Source: Prochlorococcus marinus XMU1410
Lineage (GTDB): Bacteria > Cyanobacteriota > Cyanobacteriia > PCC-6307 > Cyanobiaceae
Reading direction: 5' to 3'
Length of the DNA stretch: 64,000 bases
NCBI RefSeq assembly: GCF_017696085.1
Contig: NZ_JAAORH010000001.1
Coordinates: 1-64,000, forward strand
Shown: in pieces, positions 10,357 through 20,125 of the stretch
How the letters are laid out: each line of letters opens with the position of its first letter
How positions within the stretch are numbered: position 1 is the stretch's first letter
Notes under the pieces: generated by a model
The model's input: the letters and a program-made list of their open reading frames with translations, nothing else
The model's database searches: none
Told to the model about the DNA's origin: nothing
Program-made: the position numbers and the translations under genes

Positions 10357-11091
10357 TTGGTTGAATCTAATCAAAATCAAGATTCGAATTTAGGATCAAG
10401 GCTCCAGCAAGATCTAAAAAATGATCTTATAGCGGGGTTGTTAGTTGTAATACCCTTAGCAACAACCATTTGGCTATCATCATTAGTTAGCAAGTTTGTT
10501 TTAACGCTAGTTACTTCAGTTCCAAAGCAACTAAATCCTTTTATTAATTTAAATCCTTTATTACAAGACTTAATTAATCTCACCTTAGGTTTAACAGTTC
10601 CTTTATTAGCTATTTTGCTTATAGGTTTGATGGCGAGAAATTTCGTAGGAAGATGGTTATTAGAATTTGGAGAAGGTACTTTATCAAAAATTCCAGTAGC
10701 AGGAGCGGTTTATAAAACTCTTAAACAATTGCTAGAAACTTTCTTAAGTAATAAATCTAATAGATTTAGAAGAGTTGTTTTAGTGGAATATCCGCGTGAG
10801 GGACTATATAGTGTTGGTTTTGTAACTGGAGATGTAGGACCTTCTTTACAGCCAGAATTAGAAGAAAAGTTACTCAGCATTTTTATACCTACAGCACCAA
10901 ACCCTACTACTGGATGGTACACACTTGTTCCCGAGTCTTCTGTAAAGGATTTGGAAATATCTGTTGAAGATGCTTTTAAAACAATAATTTCGGTTGGGAT
11001 AGTTAATCCAGATGAGAAAAATAACACTACAAATCCAACATTTTCAAAATTGTTTTCTCAATTACGAGCTTCCACCAATACTTCTTCTTAA
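10357..11091 (+). CDS. DUF502 family integral membrane protein
   Basis: This 244-residue protein starts with TTG. Two strong membrane segments are seen at about residues 24-50 and 66-92. A conserved cytoplasmic or periplasmic domain follows, with the DUF502 hallmarks KIPVAGAVYKTLKQLLE, VLVEYPREGLYSVGFVTG and FIPTAPNPTTGWYTLVP. The family is widespread in bacteria and plants (COV/LCV-like proteins in plants) and its biochemical role is not settled. It is directly followed by nusB with no gap. Confidence 0.88.
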   Translation: MVESNQNQDSNLGSRLQQDLKNDLIAGLLVVIPLATTIWLSSLVSKFVLTLVTSVPKQLNPFINLNPLLQDLINLTLGLTVPLLAILLIGLMARNFVGRWLLEFGEGTLSKIPVAGAVYKTLKQLLETFLSNKSNRFRRVVLVEYPREGLYSVGFVTGDVGPSLQPELEEKLLSIFIPTAPNPTTGWYTLVPESSVKDLEISVEDAFKTIISVGIVNPDEKNNTTNPTFSKLFSQLRASTNTSS

Positions 11092-11094
11092 TTG

Positions 11095-11712
11095 ATGTAT
11101 AATAGATCACTTGCTAGAGAATTATCTTTAATTTCTCTTGGCCTTATAAAAGATAAAGGTGATTTTAAATTAAATAAGTTTCAGATAGAGGAAATTTTTG
11201 AATCTGCTTTGGATTCTCTAATAAATCATTGCAGAGAAGAATTAGATAATTGTGAGTCAGAGTTAGAAAATGCTGCACAAAAAATATTAGATAGTGAATT
11301 GCAAGAAGGTGTTGACTCCTCTTATTCAAATGTTCGAGATGATTTAAAAAAATCTCTCACAAAAATTGAAACTGTAATGAATACACTCTCAGTAACTTTA
11401 GACTTTCCAAAATTAATTGTCTCTAGCCGTCAAATTGATATTAGAGAGGATGTAAATCAAAGGATTTGTAATATAATTAATAATCTTAAAAGTATTGATG
11501 CTGATATCGATCAAGTAATTGATGGATGGAGATTAAAAAGATTACCAAGAATTGATAGGGATATTTTACGTTTAGCTTTCGTGGATATCAATTTTTTGAA
11601 TACACCTTTCGCTGTGGCTTGTGATGAGGCTGTTAATTTAGCTAATAAATATAGTGATTTACAAGGAAGAAAATTTATTAATGGGGTTTTAAGGAGATTA
11701 CAAACAATTTAA
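11095..11712 (+). CDS. nusB: Transcription antitermination factor NusB
   Basis: NusB binds boxA RNA together with NusE (S10) and supports antitermination of rRNA operons. The alpha-helical NusB fold is recognisable in the C-terminal half, with DGWRLKRLPRIDRDILRLAFVDI and AVNLANKYSDLQGRKFINGVLRRL. At about 205 residues it is longer than the E. coli protein because of an insertion/extension (residues 30-110), as is usual in cyanobacteria. A TTG at 11092 directly precedes the ATG at 11095, so either could be the start. I chose ATG. It lies between the DUF502 gene and ftsY. Confidence 0.93.
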   Translation: MYNRSLARELSLISLGLIKDKGDFKLNKFQIEEIFESALDSLINHCREELDNCESELENAAQKILDSELQEGVDSSYSNVRDDLKKSLTKIETVMNTLSVTLDFPKLIVSSRQIDIREDVNQRICNIINNLKSIDADIDQVIDGWRLKRLPRIDRDILRLAFVDINFLNTPFAVACDEAVNLANKYSDLQGRKFINGVLRRLQTI

Positions 11713-11778
11713 TATTCATAATTATTTGATATAAATAAGTAGTATTTTAAAATAATTTAATACGAATAATAAATAATA

Positions 11779-13038
11779 ATGACTAATACTGGTTCCGATA
11801 ATTCTCGTGAGTGGGCTGCACAAGCTTATGCACTGTTAAAAAAAAGACAGGAAGAACAAAAGCAAGAATTACAGAAACAGGAAGAACAAAAGCAAGAATT
11901 ACAGAAACAGGAAGAACAAAAGCAAGAATTACAGAAACAGGAAGAACAAAAGCAAGAATTAATTGATATTCCTAGCAAAGAAAATATTCCTGGACAGTCT
12001 AAAACTGTTGCTGATCCTGTATTAGGGGAATTTGATGATAATTTTACTTGGTCTGCAATGGTATTAGCTGCTCAAGGAAAAAAAATAAATCAAATATCGA
12101 TTGATGAAATTGATTGGTTAACTAAATTGCGGAGAGGATTAGAAGAAACTAGAAAAGGATTTGTTACTGAATTATTGGATAAATTGGGGGATGATCCTCT
12201 TACTCCTGAATCTCTTGATGACTTAGAGACCCTTTTAATAAGAGCTGATGTAGGGATTGATTCAACTGATAAAGTTGTAAATTCTCTTAGAAAAAAATTA
12301 AACGAAGAAGTCGTGGGTGGAGAAGCAGGAATAAAATTCTTGAAGAAGGAATTAAAAATAATTATCGATAGACCAATAAAAAATTCTGGTAGTGATATTT
12401 TAGTTCCCCAAAAGGGTAAGTTAAATGTCTGGTTATTAGTAGGAGTTAATGGTGTTGGTAAAACTACTACATTAGGAAAACTAGCATACTTGTCAGCAAA
12501 AAGTAATTATAAAACTTTGATAGCTGCTGCTGATACCTTTAGAGCCGCTGCAGTAGAACAACTTAAAGTTTGGGGAGATAGAAGCAATGTTGACGTTATA
12601 TCTAATCAATCAAAAAATGCTGATCCAGCTGCTGTAGTTTTTGATGCAATTAATTCTGCAATAAAAAGAAATGTTGATTTATTACTTGTTGATACAGCGG
12701 GTAGATTGCAAACAAAAAATAATTTAATGGACGAATTATCAAAAATAAAAAAAATTATTGATAAGAAGGTTCCAGATGCAATTGTTGAATCATTATTAGT
12801 TTTAGATGCAAGTCAGGGGCAAAATGGCTTAAAGCAAGCAAAAAGTTTTGCTAAAGCAGCAGATTTAAGTGGAGCAATTATTACTAAATTAGATGGTACG
12901 TCTAGAGGAGGAGTTTCTTTAGCTGTATCTGAAGAAGTAAATTTGCCTATAAGGTTTATAGGAGCTGGAGAAGGGATAAAAGATTTAAGACCATTTAATA
13001 GTTATGAATTTGTTGAGGCTATGCTTGCAGATAAATAA
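11779..13038 (+). CDS. ftsY: Signal recognition particle receptor FtsY
   Basis: FtsY is the membrane-associated SRP receptor GTPase that docks ribosome-SRP complexes for co-translational membrane insertion. The 419-residue protein has the NG domain in its C-terminal 300 residues. This contains GVNGVGKTTTLGKLA (G1), DTFRAAAVEQL, VDTAGR (G3), TKLDGTSRGG (G4) and FIGAGEGIKDLRPF (closing motif). The N-terminal A region is short and contains a perfect 10-residue repeat, EEQKQELQKQ, encoded by an exact 30-base tandem array (see separate entry). Confidence 0.96.
   Translation: MTNTGSDNSREWAAQAYALLKKRQEEQKQELQKQEEQKQELQKQEEQKQELQKQEEQKQELIDIPSKENIPGQSKTVADPVLGEFDDNFTWSAMVLAAQGKKINQISIDEIDWLTKLRRGLEETRKGFVTELLDKLGDDPLTPESLDDLETLLIRADVGIDSTDKVVNSLRKKLNEEVVGGEAGIKFLKKELKIIIDRPIKNSGSDILVPQKGKLNVWLLVGVNGVGKTTTLGKLAYLSAKSNYKTLIAAADTFRAAAVEQLKVWGDRSNVDVISNQSKNADPAAVVFDAINSAIKRNVDLLLVDTAGRLQTKNNLMDELSKIKKIIDKKVPDAIVESLLVLDASQGQNGLKQAKSFAKAADLSGAIITKLDGTSRGGVSLAVSEEVNLPIRFIGAGEGIKDLRPFNSYEFVEAMLADK
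11851..11961 (+). repeat. 30-base tandem repeat inside ftsY
   Basis: Three exact copies of a 30-base unit (starting gaagaacaaaagcaagaatt) run from 11851 to 11940. A fourth copy, exact for its first 21 bases, ends at 11961. Each unit encodes EEQKQELQKQ in frame, so copy-number change keeps the reading frame. The copies are identical even at silent sites, which suggests recent expansion by slippage or unequal recombination. Confidence 0.95.
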
Positions 13039-13096
13039 ATATTTAATTAATTTTTTTTAAAAATTTAAATTTAATGTTAAAACATATTTATCTATT

Positions 13097-14449
13097 ATGT
13101 TTGTTTTGACAAATAATCAAAAAGAAAAAATATTTTCGAATAAGTTTATTCAAAAAATTTTAGAAAATGAACCTAAATTAACTTTAGAAAATAAAAATAA
13201 ATTTGCTGAAATTGCCTCTTCACTAGCATATTATTTAAAATCATTTTCAAACATAAATAAATTACTAGATTATATATGCCTAATTTTTAAACATATTTTT
13301 TCTGAAAATATAATTTTAATTATTCCTTTAAATTGTGACGGTGAAATATGGAATGAAAATATAAAAATTTCTGTAAGTGATAAATATTTAAAAATTCAAG
13401 AAGAAATTAGTACTTTTTTGAATACATTTCATTTTTCAAAAAATTTTAAAATAAAAGAAAATTTAATTTTTGAAAATGCTTTAAAAAACAGTTTTAAAGA
13501 ATATAAAATTGAAACGAAAAAATTAATATCTAGAGGTAAATGTAGAGGATTTATTTATATTTTTAGCAAAGATATTTCTAGAAAGTCTATTACTGAAGAT
13601 AGTAATTTTAATTTTATTCAAAATTGTCTAGCTGTTGGGTTAGAAAATTACTATTTAATAAAAACAAATAAAAAACATGAAAACGTAGATAGAGAAATTT
13701 CTACTGGTGCTGAAATTCAATCTCAATTACTACCAGATTTTTGTCCAGTTATTCATGGTATAGACTTGGCTGCTCATTGTAGACCAGCTCTCCAGCTCGG
13801 AGGGGATTACTATGATTTTATGTGCTTAAAGACGAATATCTCTGAAAAAAGAAAAGAAAAATCAAGATGGGCTTTTGTGATAGGTGATGTCATGGGCAAA
13901 GGGATTCCAGCTGGTCTTTTAATGACTATGTTAAGAGGAATGCTACGTGCAGAGGTTCTAACAGGATTACCTCCAGATAGAATTTTGCATGATTTGAATC
14001 AATTAGCATTAAACGACTTAGATCAATCGCATAGATTTGTGACATTATTTTATTCAGATTATGACCCCAGAACAAGAAAATTAAGATTCGCTAATGCAGC
14101 ACATAATCCTCCTCTACTTTGGAAAAGTTCAGATCAGAAAATTATAAAATTAGATGCAGAAGGATTTGTACTTGGACTACAAAAAGATGCTGAATATCAT
14201 TGCGGTGAAATCAAGCTTAATCAAAATGATTTAGTTCTTTATTACACAGATGGAGTAATTGATTCTTCTAATTCTATTGGACAAAGATTTGATGAGGAAA
14301 GATTAATTAAAATTCTTACAAAATTATGCAAACAATCATATACATCCCAACAAATTTTAAATAAAATATTTAAAAAGTTAGATGATTTTACAGGGCAAAA
14401 TAGACATCTAGAAGATGATGCCTCGATGGTTATTTTTCAATTAAAATAG
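13097..14449 (+). CDS. PP2C-type (RsbU/SpoIIE) protein phosphatase
   Basis: The 450-residue protein has a GAF-like, poorly conserved N-terminal region (about 1-190). A C-terminal SpoIIE/PP2C phosphatase domain follows, with AEIQSQLLPDFCP, LGGDYYDF, GDVMGKGIPAGLLM and YTDGVIDSSN. The acidic residues in GDVMGKG, YTDG and the final EDDASMV are the expected metal ligands. In Firmicutes such enzymes dephosphorylate anti-anti-sigma factors. In cyanobacteria the substrates are generally not known, and no anti-sigma partner is adjacent here. It lies between ftsY and argH on the same strand. Confidence 0.9.
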   Translation: MFVLTNNQKEKIFSNKFIQKILENEPKLTLENKNKFAEIASSLAYYLKSFSNINKLLDYICLIFKHIFSENIILIIPLNCDGEIWNENIKISVSDKYLKIQEEISTFLNTFHFSKNFKIKENLIFENALKNSFKEYKIETKKLISRGKCRGFIYIFSKDISRKSITEDSNFNFIQNCLAVGLENYYLIKTNKKHENVDREISTGAEIQSQLLPDFCPVIHGIDLAAHCRPALQLGGDYYDFMCLKTNISEKRKEKSRWAFVIGDVMGKGIPAGLLMTMLRGMLRAEVLTGLPPDRILHDLNQLALNDLDQSHRFVTLFYSDYDPRTRKLRFANAAHNPPLLWKSSDQKIIKLDAEGFVLGLQKDAEYHCGEIKLNQNDLVLYYTDGVIDSSNSIGQRFDEERLIKILTKLCKQSYTSQQILNKIFKKLDDFTGQNRHLEDDASMVIFQLK

Positions 14450-14511
14450 ATATTTTTTGTCACTTATATAAAAAAATGCTTTATTAGAGATACTTAAAGT
14501 TACTCATTGAT

Positions 14512-15891
14512 ATGGCAAAAGTTTGGAGTAAAAGGTTTGATAATGCACTTGATCCATTCATTGAAAAGTTTAATGCCTCAATTAGTTTTGATAGAAAACT
14601 AATTTTAGAAGATTTAGAGTGCTCGATTGCTCATGCGAAAATGCTTGGCAAAACTAAAGTTTTATCCTCTTCTGAAGCGTTGCAAATTACAAAGGGTCTT
14701 GAGTTAATAAAAGTTGAGTACCTAGAGGGTAAATTTCATCCTGGCCCACCTTCTGAAGATATTCACTACTGTATAGAAGAAAAGCTGATAAGTTTAATTG
14801 GTGAAACTGGAAAAAAATTACATACAGGTAGAAGTAGAAATGATCAAGTTGGTACAGATATAAGATTGTGGCTAAGGAAAGAAATTGACAATATCCAAAT
14901 ATCAATAACCCATTTGCAAAAATCACTCTTAAATCTTGCGAAATCCAATATTTATACCTTAATTCCTGGATATACTCATATGCAAAGAGCTCAACCATTA
15001 TCTTTGGCTCATCATTTATTGGCTTATATTGAAATGTTCCAAAGAGACCGTGAAAGACTTAGAGAAGTACGCTCAAGAGTTAATATTTCTCCGTTAGGAG
15101 CTGCAGCATTAGCTGGAACAAAAATAAAAATAGATAGGCAATTTACAGCTGCAGAATTGGGTTTTGAAAAGATTTATAAAAACAGTATTGATGCAGTGAG
15201 TGATAGAGATTTTTGTATTGAGTTTGTATCTGCATCTGCTTTGGTTATGTCTCATTTAAGTAAAATCTCAGAGGAAATAATTTTATGGGTTACCGATGAA
15301 TTTTCTTTTGCGAAATTAACAGATAAATGTGCCACAGGAAGTAGCTTAATGCCGCAGAAAAAAAATCCTGACGTTCCAGAATTGATAAGAGGTAAGACCG
15401 GAAGAGTGTATGGACATCTCCAGGCATTGTTAACGATGGTCAAAGGGGTACCACTTTCATACAATAAGGATTTTCAAGAGGATAAAGAGCCAATATTTGA
15501 TACTGCAGAAACAATATCTTCTTGTATTAAAGCAATGAGTATTCTAATTAATGAGGGTATTGAATTTAATATAAAAAATCTATCTGATTCTGTAGAAAAT
15601 GACTTTTCTAATGCTACTGATTTGGCAGATTACTTAGTTGGTAAAAATGTTCCTTTTAGGACCGCCTATCAAGTTGTTGGTGAAATAGTTAAATATTGCT
15701 TGGAGAGAAAAATGTTATTTAAAAATTTGAAAATTGATGAATTTAAAAAATTTCATCCCGAATTTGATGAGGATGTTTTTGTTGATCTTAAACCTCTTAA
15801 TGTCGTTAAATCAAGAAATAGCGAAGGTGGTACAGGTTTTGTTCAGGTAGAAAAAGAGGTAAATAATTGGCAAAAAAAATTGTTTTTTTGA
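14512..15891 (+). CDS. argH: Argininosuccinate lyase
   Basis: ArgH splits argininosuccinate into arginine and fumarate, the last step of arginine synthesis. The 459-residue protein carries the fumarase/aspartase superfamily signature [20 protein letters not shown]. It also has the [13 protein letters not shown] and [19 protein letters not shown] regions. The length is normal and the ATG start at 14512 gives the typical beginning [21 protein letters not shown]. argJ of the same pathway lies elsewhere in the window (52730-53968). Confidence 0.97.
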   Translation: MAKVWSKRFDNALDPFIEKFNASISFDRKLILEDLECSIAHAKMLGKTKVLSSSEALQITKGLELIKVEYLEGKFHPGPPSEDIHYCIEEKLISLIGETGKKLHTGRSRNDQVGTDIRLWLRKEIDNIQISITHLQKSLLNLAKSNIYTLIPGYTHMQRAQPLSLAHHLLAYIEMFQRDRERLREVRSRVNISPLGAAALAGTKIKIDRQFTAAELGFEKIYKNSIDAVSDRDFCIEFVSASALVMSHLSKISEEIILWVTDEFSFAKLTDKCATGSSLMPQKKNPDVPELIRGKTGRVYGHLQALLTMVKGVPLSYNKDFQEDKEPIFDTAETISSCIKAMSILINEGIEFNIKNLSDSVENDFSNATDLADYLVGKNVPFRTAYQVVGEIVKYCLERKMLFKNLKIDEFKKFHPEFDEDVFVDLKPLNVVKSRNSEGGTGFVQVEKEVNNWQKKLFF

Positions 15892-15954
15892 ATCTAAATT
15901 ATTTTTTACAACAAGGGTATGCTTTGAAGTAGAATAAAAAAGCAATATTATTGG

Positions 15955-15975
15955 ACTACTCATTGTAGTTTTTTT
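15955..15975 (+). terminator. Candidate intrinsic terminator after argH
   Basis: ACTAC (15955-15959) can pair with GTAGT (15965-15969) across a five-base loop and is followed by a T run. The stem is only five base pairs. It sits 64 bases after argH and about 31 bases before the RRM gene, so it may end argH transcription or act in the RRM leader. Confidence 0.4.
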
Positions 15976-16005
15976 ATAAGGTAAATTTTCTTTGTTTAGT
16001 TTAAA

Positions 16006-16656
16006 GTGAGTATTTTTGTTGGCAATTTGCCGTTCCGCGCAGAGCGTGAAGATGTTATACAGTTATTTGCCCCTTTTGGTGAAGTTCTAAATTGTTCTCT
16101 TCCCTTGGAGAGAGATACTGGAAGGAAAAGAGGATTTGCATTTATTGAAATGGCTGATGAAGCAATCGAGTCAACAGCTATTGATGGTTTGCAAGGCCAA
16201 GAACTTATGGGCAGGCCATTAAGAATTAATAAAGCTGAGCCAAGAGGTTCTGGTGGATCTCGTAGAGGAGGAAGAGGCGGCTACGGCGGCGGCGGTAATA
16301 ATGGCGGCTACGGCGGTGGTGGCTACGGCGGCGGCGGTAATAATGGCGGCTACAGCGGTGGTGGCTACGGCGGCGGCGGTAATAATGGCGGCTACGGCGG
16401 TGGTGGCTACGGCGGCGGCGGTAATAATGGTGGCTACGGCGGTGGTGGCTACGGCGGCGGCGGTAATAATGGTGGCTACGGCGGTGGTGGCAATAATGGA
16501 TCTAATAGCTCAAACACTAATAAATCTTCTGGAGCAGAAGGTTGGGAAGACAGAAGCTATGGAAACTCCTCTGACAGCTCTGAATATGAAAATGGTAGGA
16601 GCAGAAGAAAACGGGGAGTGTCTAATCAGGGCAATTCTTCAAACGAGACAAATTAG
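16006..16656 (+). CDS. Glycine-rich RNA-binding protein (RRM domain)
   Basis: The 216-residue protein starts with GTG. One RRM domain occupies residues 1-80, with RNP2 IFVGNLPF (3-10) and RNP1 KRGFAFIEM (41-49). A long Gly/Asn/Tyr-rich region follows, built from five 14-residue units of the type YGGGGNNGGYGGGG. A polar tail with a basic SRRKR stretch ends the protein. Cyanobacterial Rbp proteins of this kind are often cold- or stress-induced and bind RNA. The tail is much longer than in short cyanobacterial Rbp proteins and may drive condensation. The 3' end overlaps the convergent dus gene by four bases. Confidence 0.93.
   Translation: MSIFVGNLPFRAEREDVIQLFAPFGEVLNCSLPLERDTGRKRGFAFIEMADEAIESTAIDGLQGQELMGRPLRINKAEPRGSGGSRRGGRGGYGGGGNNGGYGGGGYGGGGNNGGYSGGGYGGGGNNGGYGGGGYGGGGNNGGYGGGGYGGGGNNGGYGGGGNNGSNSSNTNKSSGAEGWEDRSYGNSSDSSEYENGRSRRKRGVSNQGNSSNETN
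16282..16491 (+). repeat. 42-base tandem repeat (Gly-rich tail), local GC island
   Basis: Five 42-base units begin at 16282, 16324, 16366, 16408 and 16450, each with a TAC codon followed by GGC/GGT-rich codons. They differ at only a few silent or single-residue positions (for example one Gly to Ser, AGC at unit 2). The array is far richer in G and C than the rest of the window and uses GGC, a rare glycine codon in the neighbouring genes. Confidence 0.93.
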
Positions 16657-17657
16657 TAACCCATTTCTTCAAGCGCTGTCGTTAATTTAAATAGATAATC
16701 AATATTTAATTCTTTTTTTATAGATTTATTTGAAATTTGATTTCTCCAAATTTTAGCTTTTGGTATACCTTCAACTAAATTTATAAGATGTTTACAAATA
16801 TCCCAAGATTTTCCTCCATTACTTAAATGCGCTTCTATGTATGGAATTAAGGAGAATATAATATTTGACGCAGATTTAGGTTTCTTTTTAATTCCATAAA
16901 TCCTTTGATCAATTTCAGACCATCTTAAGGGATGTTTATAAATTGAACGTCCAATCATGACCCCATCAAAATCATTTAAGGCTTTTAATGATTGATCGAT
17001 ATTTATTAAACCCCCATTGATTTCTATTAATAATTCTGGATTTGATTTTTTTAATTTTTTTACTACATCATAATTTAGTGGCGGTATGGTCCTGTTTTGT
17101 TTTGGATTGAGACCTTTTAATATTGCTTTTCTTGCATGAACTGTAAATCTGTCAGCACCAGCATTTGCGATAATTTTTACGAAATTATTCAAGTTAAAAA
17201 AACTATCATCATTGTCTACACCGATTCTGTGTTTGATCGTAACCGGTAAGTTGCAATTATTTTTTAAGGACTCTATACATTTTGCTACTTTTTCAGGTTC
17301 TTTCATAAGTGAAGCGCCAAAATTTCCAGAGCAGACCCTTGGACTCGGACAACCAACATTAAAGTTTATTTCGTCATAACCCCAATCCTGTGCCATTTGG
17401 GCTGCCTCTTTTAGGGTTTTAGGATCGTCCCCGCCAAACTGAATCGATATCGGGTGTTCTTCACTATTAAAGTCTAAAAAATTTTCTTTTTTATTCGTAT
17501 ACATTAAACTCTGGGCCACAATCATTTCCGTATACAATAGAGCTTCAGAACTTATTTTTCGCATTATCATTCTGAAATGTTTATCAGTACAATCCATCAT
17601 TGGAGCGATACTTAATTTATGAATATTTTTAATAGAATTAGGCTGAATGAAATTCAT
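16653..17657 (-). CDS. dusA: tRNA-dihydrouridine synthase, DusA type
   Basis: Dus enzymes reduce uridine to dihydrouridine in tRNA D loops using FMN. The 334-residue TIM-barrel protein starts in the family manner with LSIAPMMDCTDKHFR. The catalytic cysteine is in NFNVGCPSPRVCSGNFGASLM, and the GASLM and IKHRIGVD elements resemble the DusA branch. The C-terminal helical domain is complete. It overlaps the RRM gene tail to tail by four bases and is divergent from msrB, only 22 bases away. Confidence 0.9.
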   Translation of the reverse strand: MNFIQPNSIKNIHKLSIAPMMDCTDKHFRMIMRKISSEALLYTEMIVAQSLMYTNKKENFLDFNSEEHPISIQFGGDDPKTLKEAAQMAQDWGYDEINFNVGCPSPRVCSGNFGASLMKEPEKVAKCIESLKNNCNLPVTIKHRIGVDNDDSFFNLNNFVKIIANAGADRFTVHARKAILKGLNPKQNRTIPPLNYDVVKKLKKSNPELLIEINGGLINIDQSLKALNDFDGVMIGRSIYKHPLRWSEIDQRIYGIKKKPKSASNIIFSLIPYIEAHLSNGGKSWDICKHLINLVEGIPKAKIWRNQISNKSIKKELNIDYLFKLTTALEEMGY

Positions 17658-17679
17658 TACTTTTTTGTGATTTAAATAT

Positions 17680-18174
17680 ATGAATCAATTTTTATCAAGA
17701 AGAACTTTTATTCTAATTCCTACTATGTCATTCTTAAAAATAATCTTTAAGCCCATGCAAGTATTAGCATCTTCACTTGCTTCTAAAGAAGAGTGGAATT
17801 TTTCAAAAGACGAATGGAAAGCTAGGCTTAGTCCAGAATCTTATTATATTTTGAGGGAGGAAGGGACTGAAAGAGCTTTCAGCAGTCAATTAAATAATGA
17901 GAAAAGAAAAGGGATTTTTCACTGTGCAGGATGCGATTTGCCACTTTTTGCTTCAGATAAAAAATACGATAGTGGTACAGGATGGCCAAGTTTTTGGGAT
18001 TCAATTCAAGGATCAGTAGAAACAAAAGTTGATTTCAAGTTAATTGTTCCAAGAACTGAATATCATTGCTCTCGATGCGGAGGTCATCAAGGGCATGTCT
18101 TCAATGATGGACCACTTCCCACTGGTAAAAGATATTGTAACAATGGATTAGCATTAAAGTTTGTTCCTGATTAA
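17680..18174 (+). CDS. msrB: Peptide-methionine (R)-S-oxide reductase with N-terminal export signal
   Basis: MsrB repairs the R epimer of methionine sulfoxide in proteins. In this 164-residue protein the structural zinc site is C82, C85, C130 and C133 (CAGC, CSRC). The catalytic cysteine is C153 in RYCNNG, and the GTGWPSFW and [10 protein letters not shown] motifs are present. The first 30 residues are an extra hydrophobic leader with SRRTFI at 6-11, which fits a twin-arginine (Tat) signal. Location in the periplasm or thylakoid lumen is therefore an inference; a simple membrane anchor is the alternative. Confidence 0.93.
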   Translation: MNQFLSRRTFILIPTMSFLKIIFKPMQVLASSLASKEEWNFSKDEWKARLSPESYYILREEGTERAFSSQLNNEKRKGIFHCAGCDLPLFASDKKYDSGTGWPSFWDSIQGSVETKVDFKLIVPRTEYHCSRCGGHQGHVFNDGPLPTGKRYCNNGLALKFVPD

Positions 18175-18181
18175 ATATTTG

Positions 18182-18206
18182 TGCGGCCTTCCGCAACTTG
18201 TTTTGT
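18182..18206 (+). terminator. Small GC-rich hairpin after msrB
   Basis: TGCGG (18182-18186) and CCGCA (18191-18195) form a five-pair stem around a CCTT loop, followed by ACTTGTTTT. In this AT-rich sequence such a compact GC hairpin stands out. It could terminate msrB or sit in the leader of grpE, whose ATG is 54 bases downstream. The T run is interrupted, so termination is uncertain. Confidence 0.35.
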
Positions 18207-18248
18207 GCATCACTTTATTGGAGAATAGATCTATTAAATTTTAGAAAA

Positions 18249-18968
18249 ATGATTGAAAATCAATCAGACAATATTGATAATAAAGAAAATGATCTTTCTA
18301 ACCAGGATAATGCTCCTGAAGATATATCATCTACGCAAAATTCAACCACCGAAATTGATGAATTATCTTCTCAAAAAATAGAAGAAATAAATACTGAAGA
18401 ATTAAAAAATACTATTTCAAATAATGATGCAAGATTAGAACAATTAGAAAAAGAGCATGAAACATTAAAAAATCAATATGTAAGGATTTCAGCAGACTTT
18501 GATAATTTTAGAAAAAGGCAGTCTAGGGATCAGGACGATTTAAAAGTCCAACTAGTTTCAAAGACTTTAACTGCAATACTTCCTATTGTTGATAATTTTG
18601 AGAGAGCAAGACAACAACTTAAACCAGAAAGTGAAGAAGCTCAAGCTCTTCATAGAAGTTATCAAGGATTGTATAAACAATTGGTAGAAGTTTTAAAACA
18701 ACAGGGAGTTTCACCTATGAGAGTTGTTGGCCAACAATTTGATCCAAACTTGCATGAAGCTGTATTAAGAGAGTCTAGTGAAGAGTTTGAAGAGGATTTT
18801 ATTATTGAAGAATTGCAGCGAGGATATCATCTAGAAGGTAAGGTCTTGAGACATGCATTGGTTAAGGTTTCTATGGGACCTGGTAAACAAAATTCACAAC
18901 AGGAAGTAGAAAAGGATACAGTTGAAGAGGATGATGATTCAGAGGTAAATACTTCTGAAGATGTATAA
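18249..18968 (+). CDS. grpE: Heat-shock co-chaperone GrpE
   Basis: GrpE is the nucleotide exchange factor for DnaK. I chose the ATG at 18249 ([10 protein letters not shown]), giving 239 residues; a start at 18198 would add 17 residues without family support. The first 70 residues are acidic and disordered, followed by a long coiled coil and the beta domain. The signature runs from [20 protein letters not shown] to [22 protein letters not shown]. It is followed after 29 bases by dnaJ, a functional pair. Confidence 0.96.
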   Translation: MIENQSDNIDNKENDLSNQDNAPEDISSTQNSTTEIDELSSQKIEEINTEELKNTISNNDARLEQLEKEHETLKNQYVRISADFDNFRKRQSRDQDDLKVQLVSKTLTAILPIVDNFERARQQLKPESEEAQALHRSYQGLYKQLVEVLKQQGVSPMRVVGQQFDPNLHEAVLRESSEEFEEDFIIEELQRGYHLEGKVLRHALVKVSMGPGKQNSQQEVEKDTVEEDDDSEVNTSEDV

Positions 18969-18997
18969 ATTCCAAATTCTTATTTAAGCATTATCTA

Positions 18998-20125
18998 ATG
19001 GCTGATTTTTACCAAATACTTGGAGTTTCAAGAGATGCTGATGCGGATACCCTAAAAAGGGCTTATAGAAAATTAGCAAGGCAATATCATCCTGATGTGA
19101 ATAAAGAACCTGGTGCTGAAGATAAATTTAAAGAAATTGGTAAGGCTTATGAAGCATTAGCTGATCCTGAAACAAGAGCTAGATATGATCAGTTTGGAGA
19201 GGCCGGCCTTGGAGGTGCCGCTGGAATGCCTGATATGGGCGATATGGGTGGCTTTGCAGATTTATTTGAAACTTTTTTTAATGGCTTTGGCGGACAAAAT
19301 CCTCAGGGAGGAAGAACTCAAAGAAGAGGCCCTCAACAAGGTGATGATTTACGATATGATCTTAATGTTGACTTTAAAGATGCAATATTTGGTCAACAAA
19401 AAGAAATTAAAATTCCTCATCTTGAGACATGTGAAGTTTGTCGTGGAACAGGTGCTAAACCAGGAACTGGTCCAAAAACTTGTTCAACATGTGGAGGAAG
19501 TGGTCAAGTCAGAAGAGCTACTAGAACACCGTTTGGTAATTTCACACAAGTAGCTGAATGTCCTTCATGTAATGGAGCTGGTCAGATAATTGCAGATCCA
19601 TGTGTTAGTTGCGGCGGTAATGGAGTAAAGCAAGTCAGAAAAAAATTAAGAATCAATATACCTGCAGGAGTTGATTCTGGTACTAAATTAAGAGTTTCAG
19701 GAGAGGGAAATGTTGGATTGAAAGGGGGTCCACCTGGAGATCTTTATGTTTTTATCAAGGTTAAGAATGATTCAAAACTTAAAAGAGATGGTGTAACTAT
19801 TTATTCAGAAATAGCTGTAAGTTATTTACAGGCTATTTTAGGAGATACTGTTGAAATTACTACAGTTGATGGAAATGTTAATTTAAAAATTCCAAGTGGT
19901 ACACAGCCAAATACAACTCTTTCACTTGAGAATAAAGGGGTACCCAGGCTTGGTAATCCAGTTGCTAGAGGCAATCATGAAGTCTTAGTAAAGGTAAAAT
20001 TGCCAACTCGTATAACTGACGAAGAGCGAAAGCTTTTAGAGGGATTAGCTTCTCAATATTCAGATAAAAATATTAATTCCAGTAGCGGACTTTTTAGTAA
20101 ATTATTTGGTAAAGAATCTCAATGA
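18998..20125 (+). CDS. dnaJ: Chaperone protein DnaJ
   Basis: This is a full type I J-protein of 375 residues. The J domain has HPD at residues 31-33. A Gly/Phe/Met-rich linker follows, then four zinc-binding CxxCxGxG repeats ([32 protein letters not shown]) and the C-terminal substrate-binding domain. It stimulates DnaK ATPase and works with GrpE encoded just upstream. Its stop overlaps the start of the TusA-like gene by four bases (ATGA), indicating translational coupling. Confidence 0.97.
   Translation: MADFYQILGVSRDADADTLKRAYRKLARQYHPDVNKEPGAEDKFKEIGKAYEALADPETRARYDQFGEAGLGGAAGMPDMGDMGGFADLFETFFNGFGGQNPQGGRTQRRGPQQGDDLRYDLNVDFKDAIFGQQKEIKIPHLETCEVCRGTGAKPGTGPKTCSTCGGSGQVRRATRTPFGNFTQVAECPSCNGAGQIIADPCVSCGGNGVKQVRKKLRINIPAGVDSGTKLRVSGEGNVGLKGGPPGDLYVFIKVKNDSKLKRDGVTIYSEIAVSYLQAILGDTVEITTVDGNVNLKIPSGTQPNTTLSLENKGVPRLGNPVARGNHEVLVKVKLPTRITDEERKLLEGLASQYSDKNINSSSGLFSKLFGKESQ

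Noticed and set aside
11851-11961. CRISPR-like array
   Set aside because: The repeats are contiguous, in frame, and have no spacers; they belong to the ftsY coding sequence.
16253-16690. A 145-codon frame overlapping the Gly-rich RRM gene, reading Ala/Val/Met repeats
   Set aside because: It is the shifted translation of the 42-base repeat; the RRM frame has real domain motifs and the shifted frame has only low-complexity sequence.
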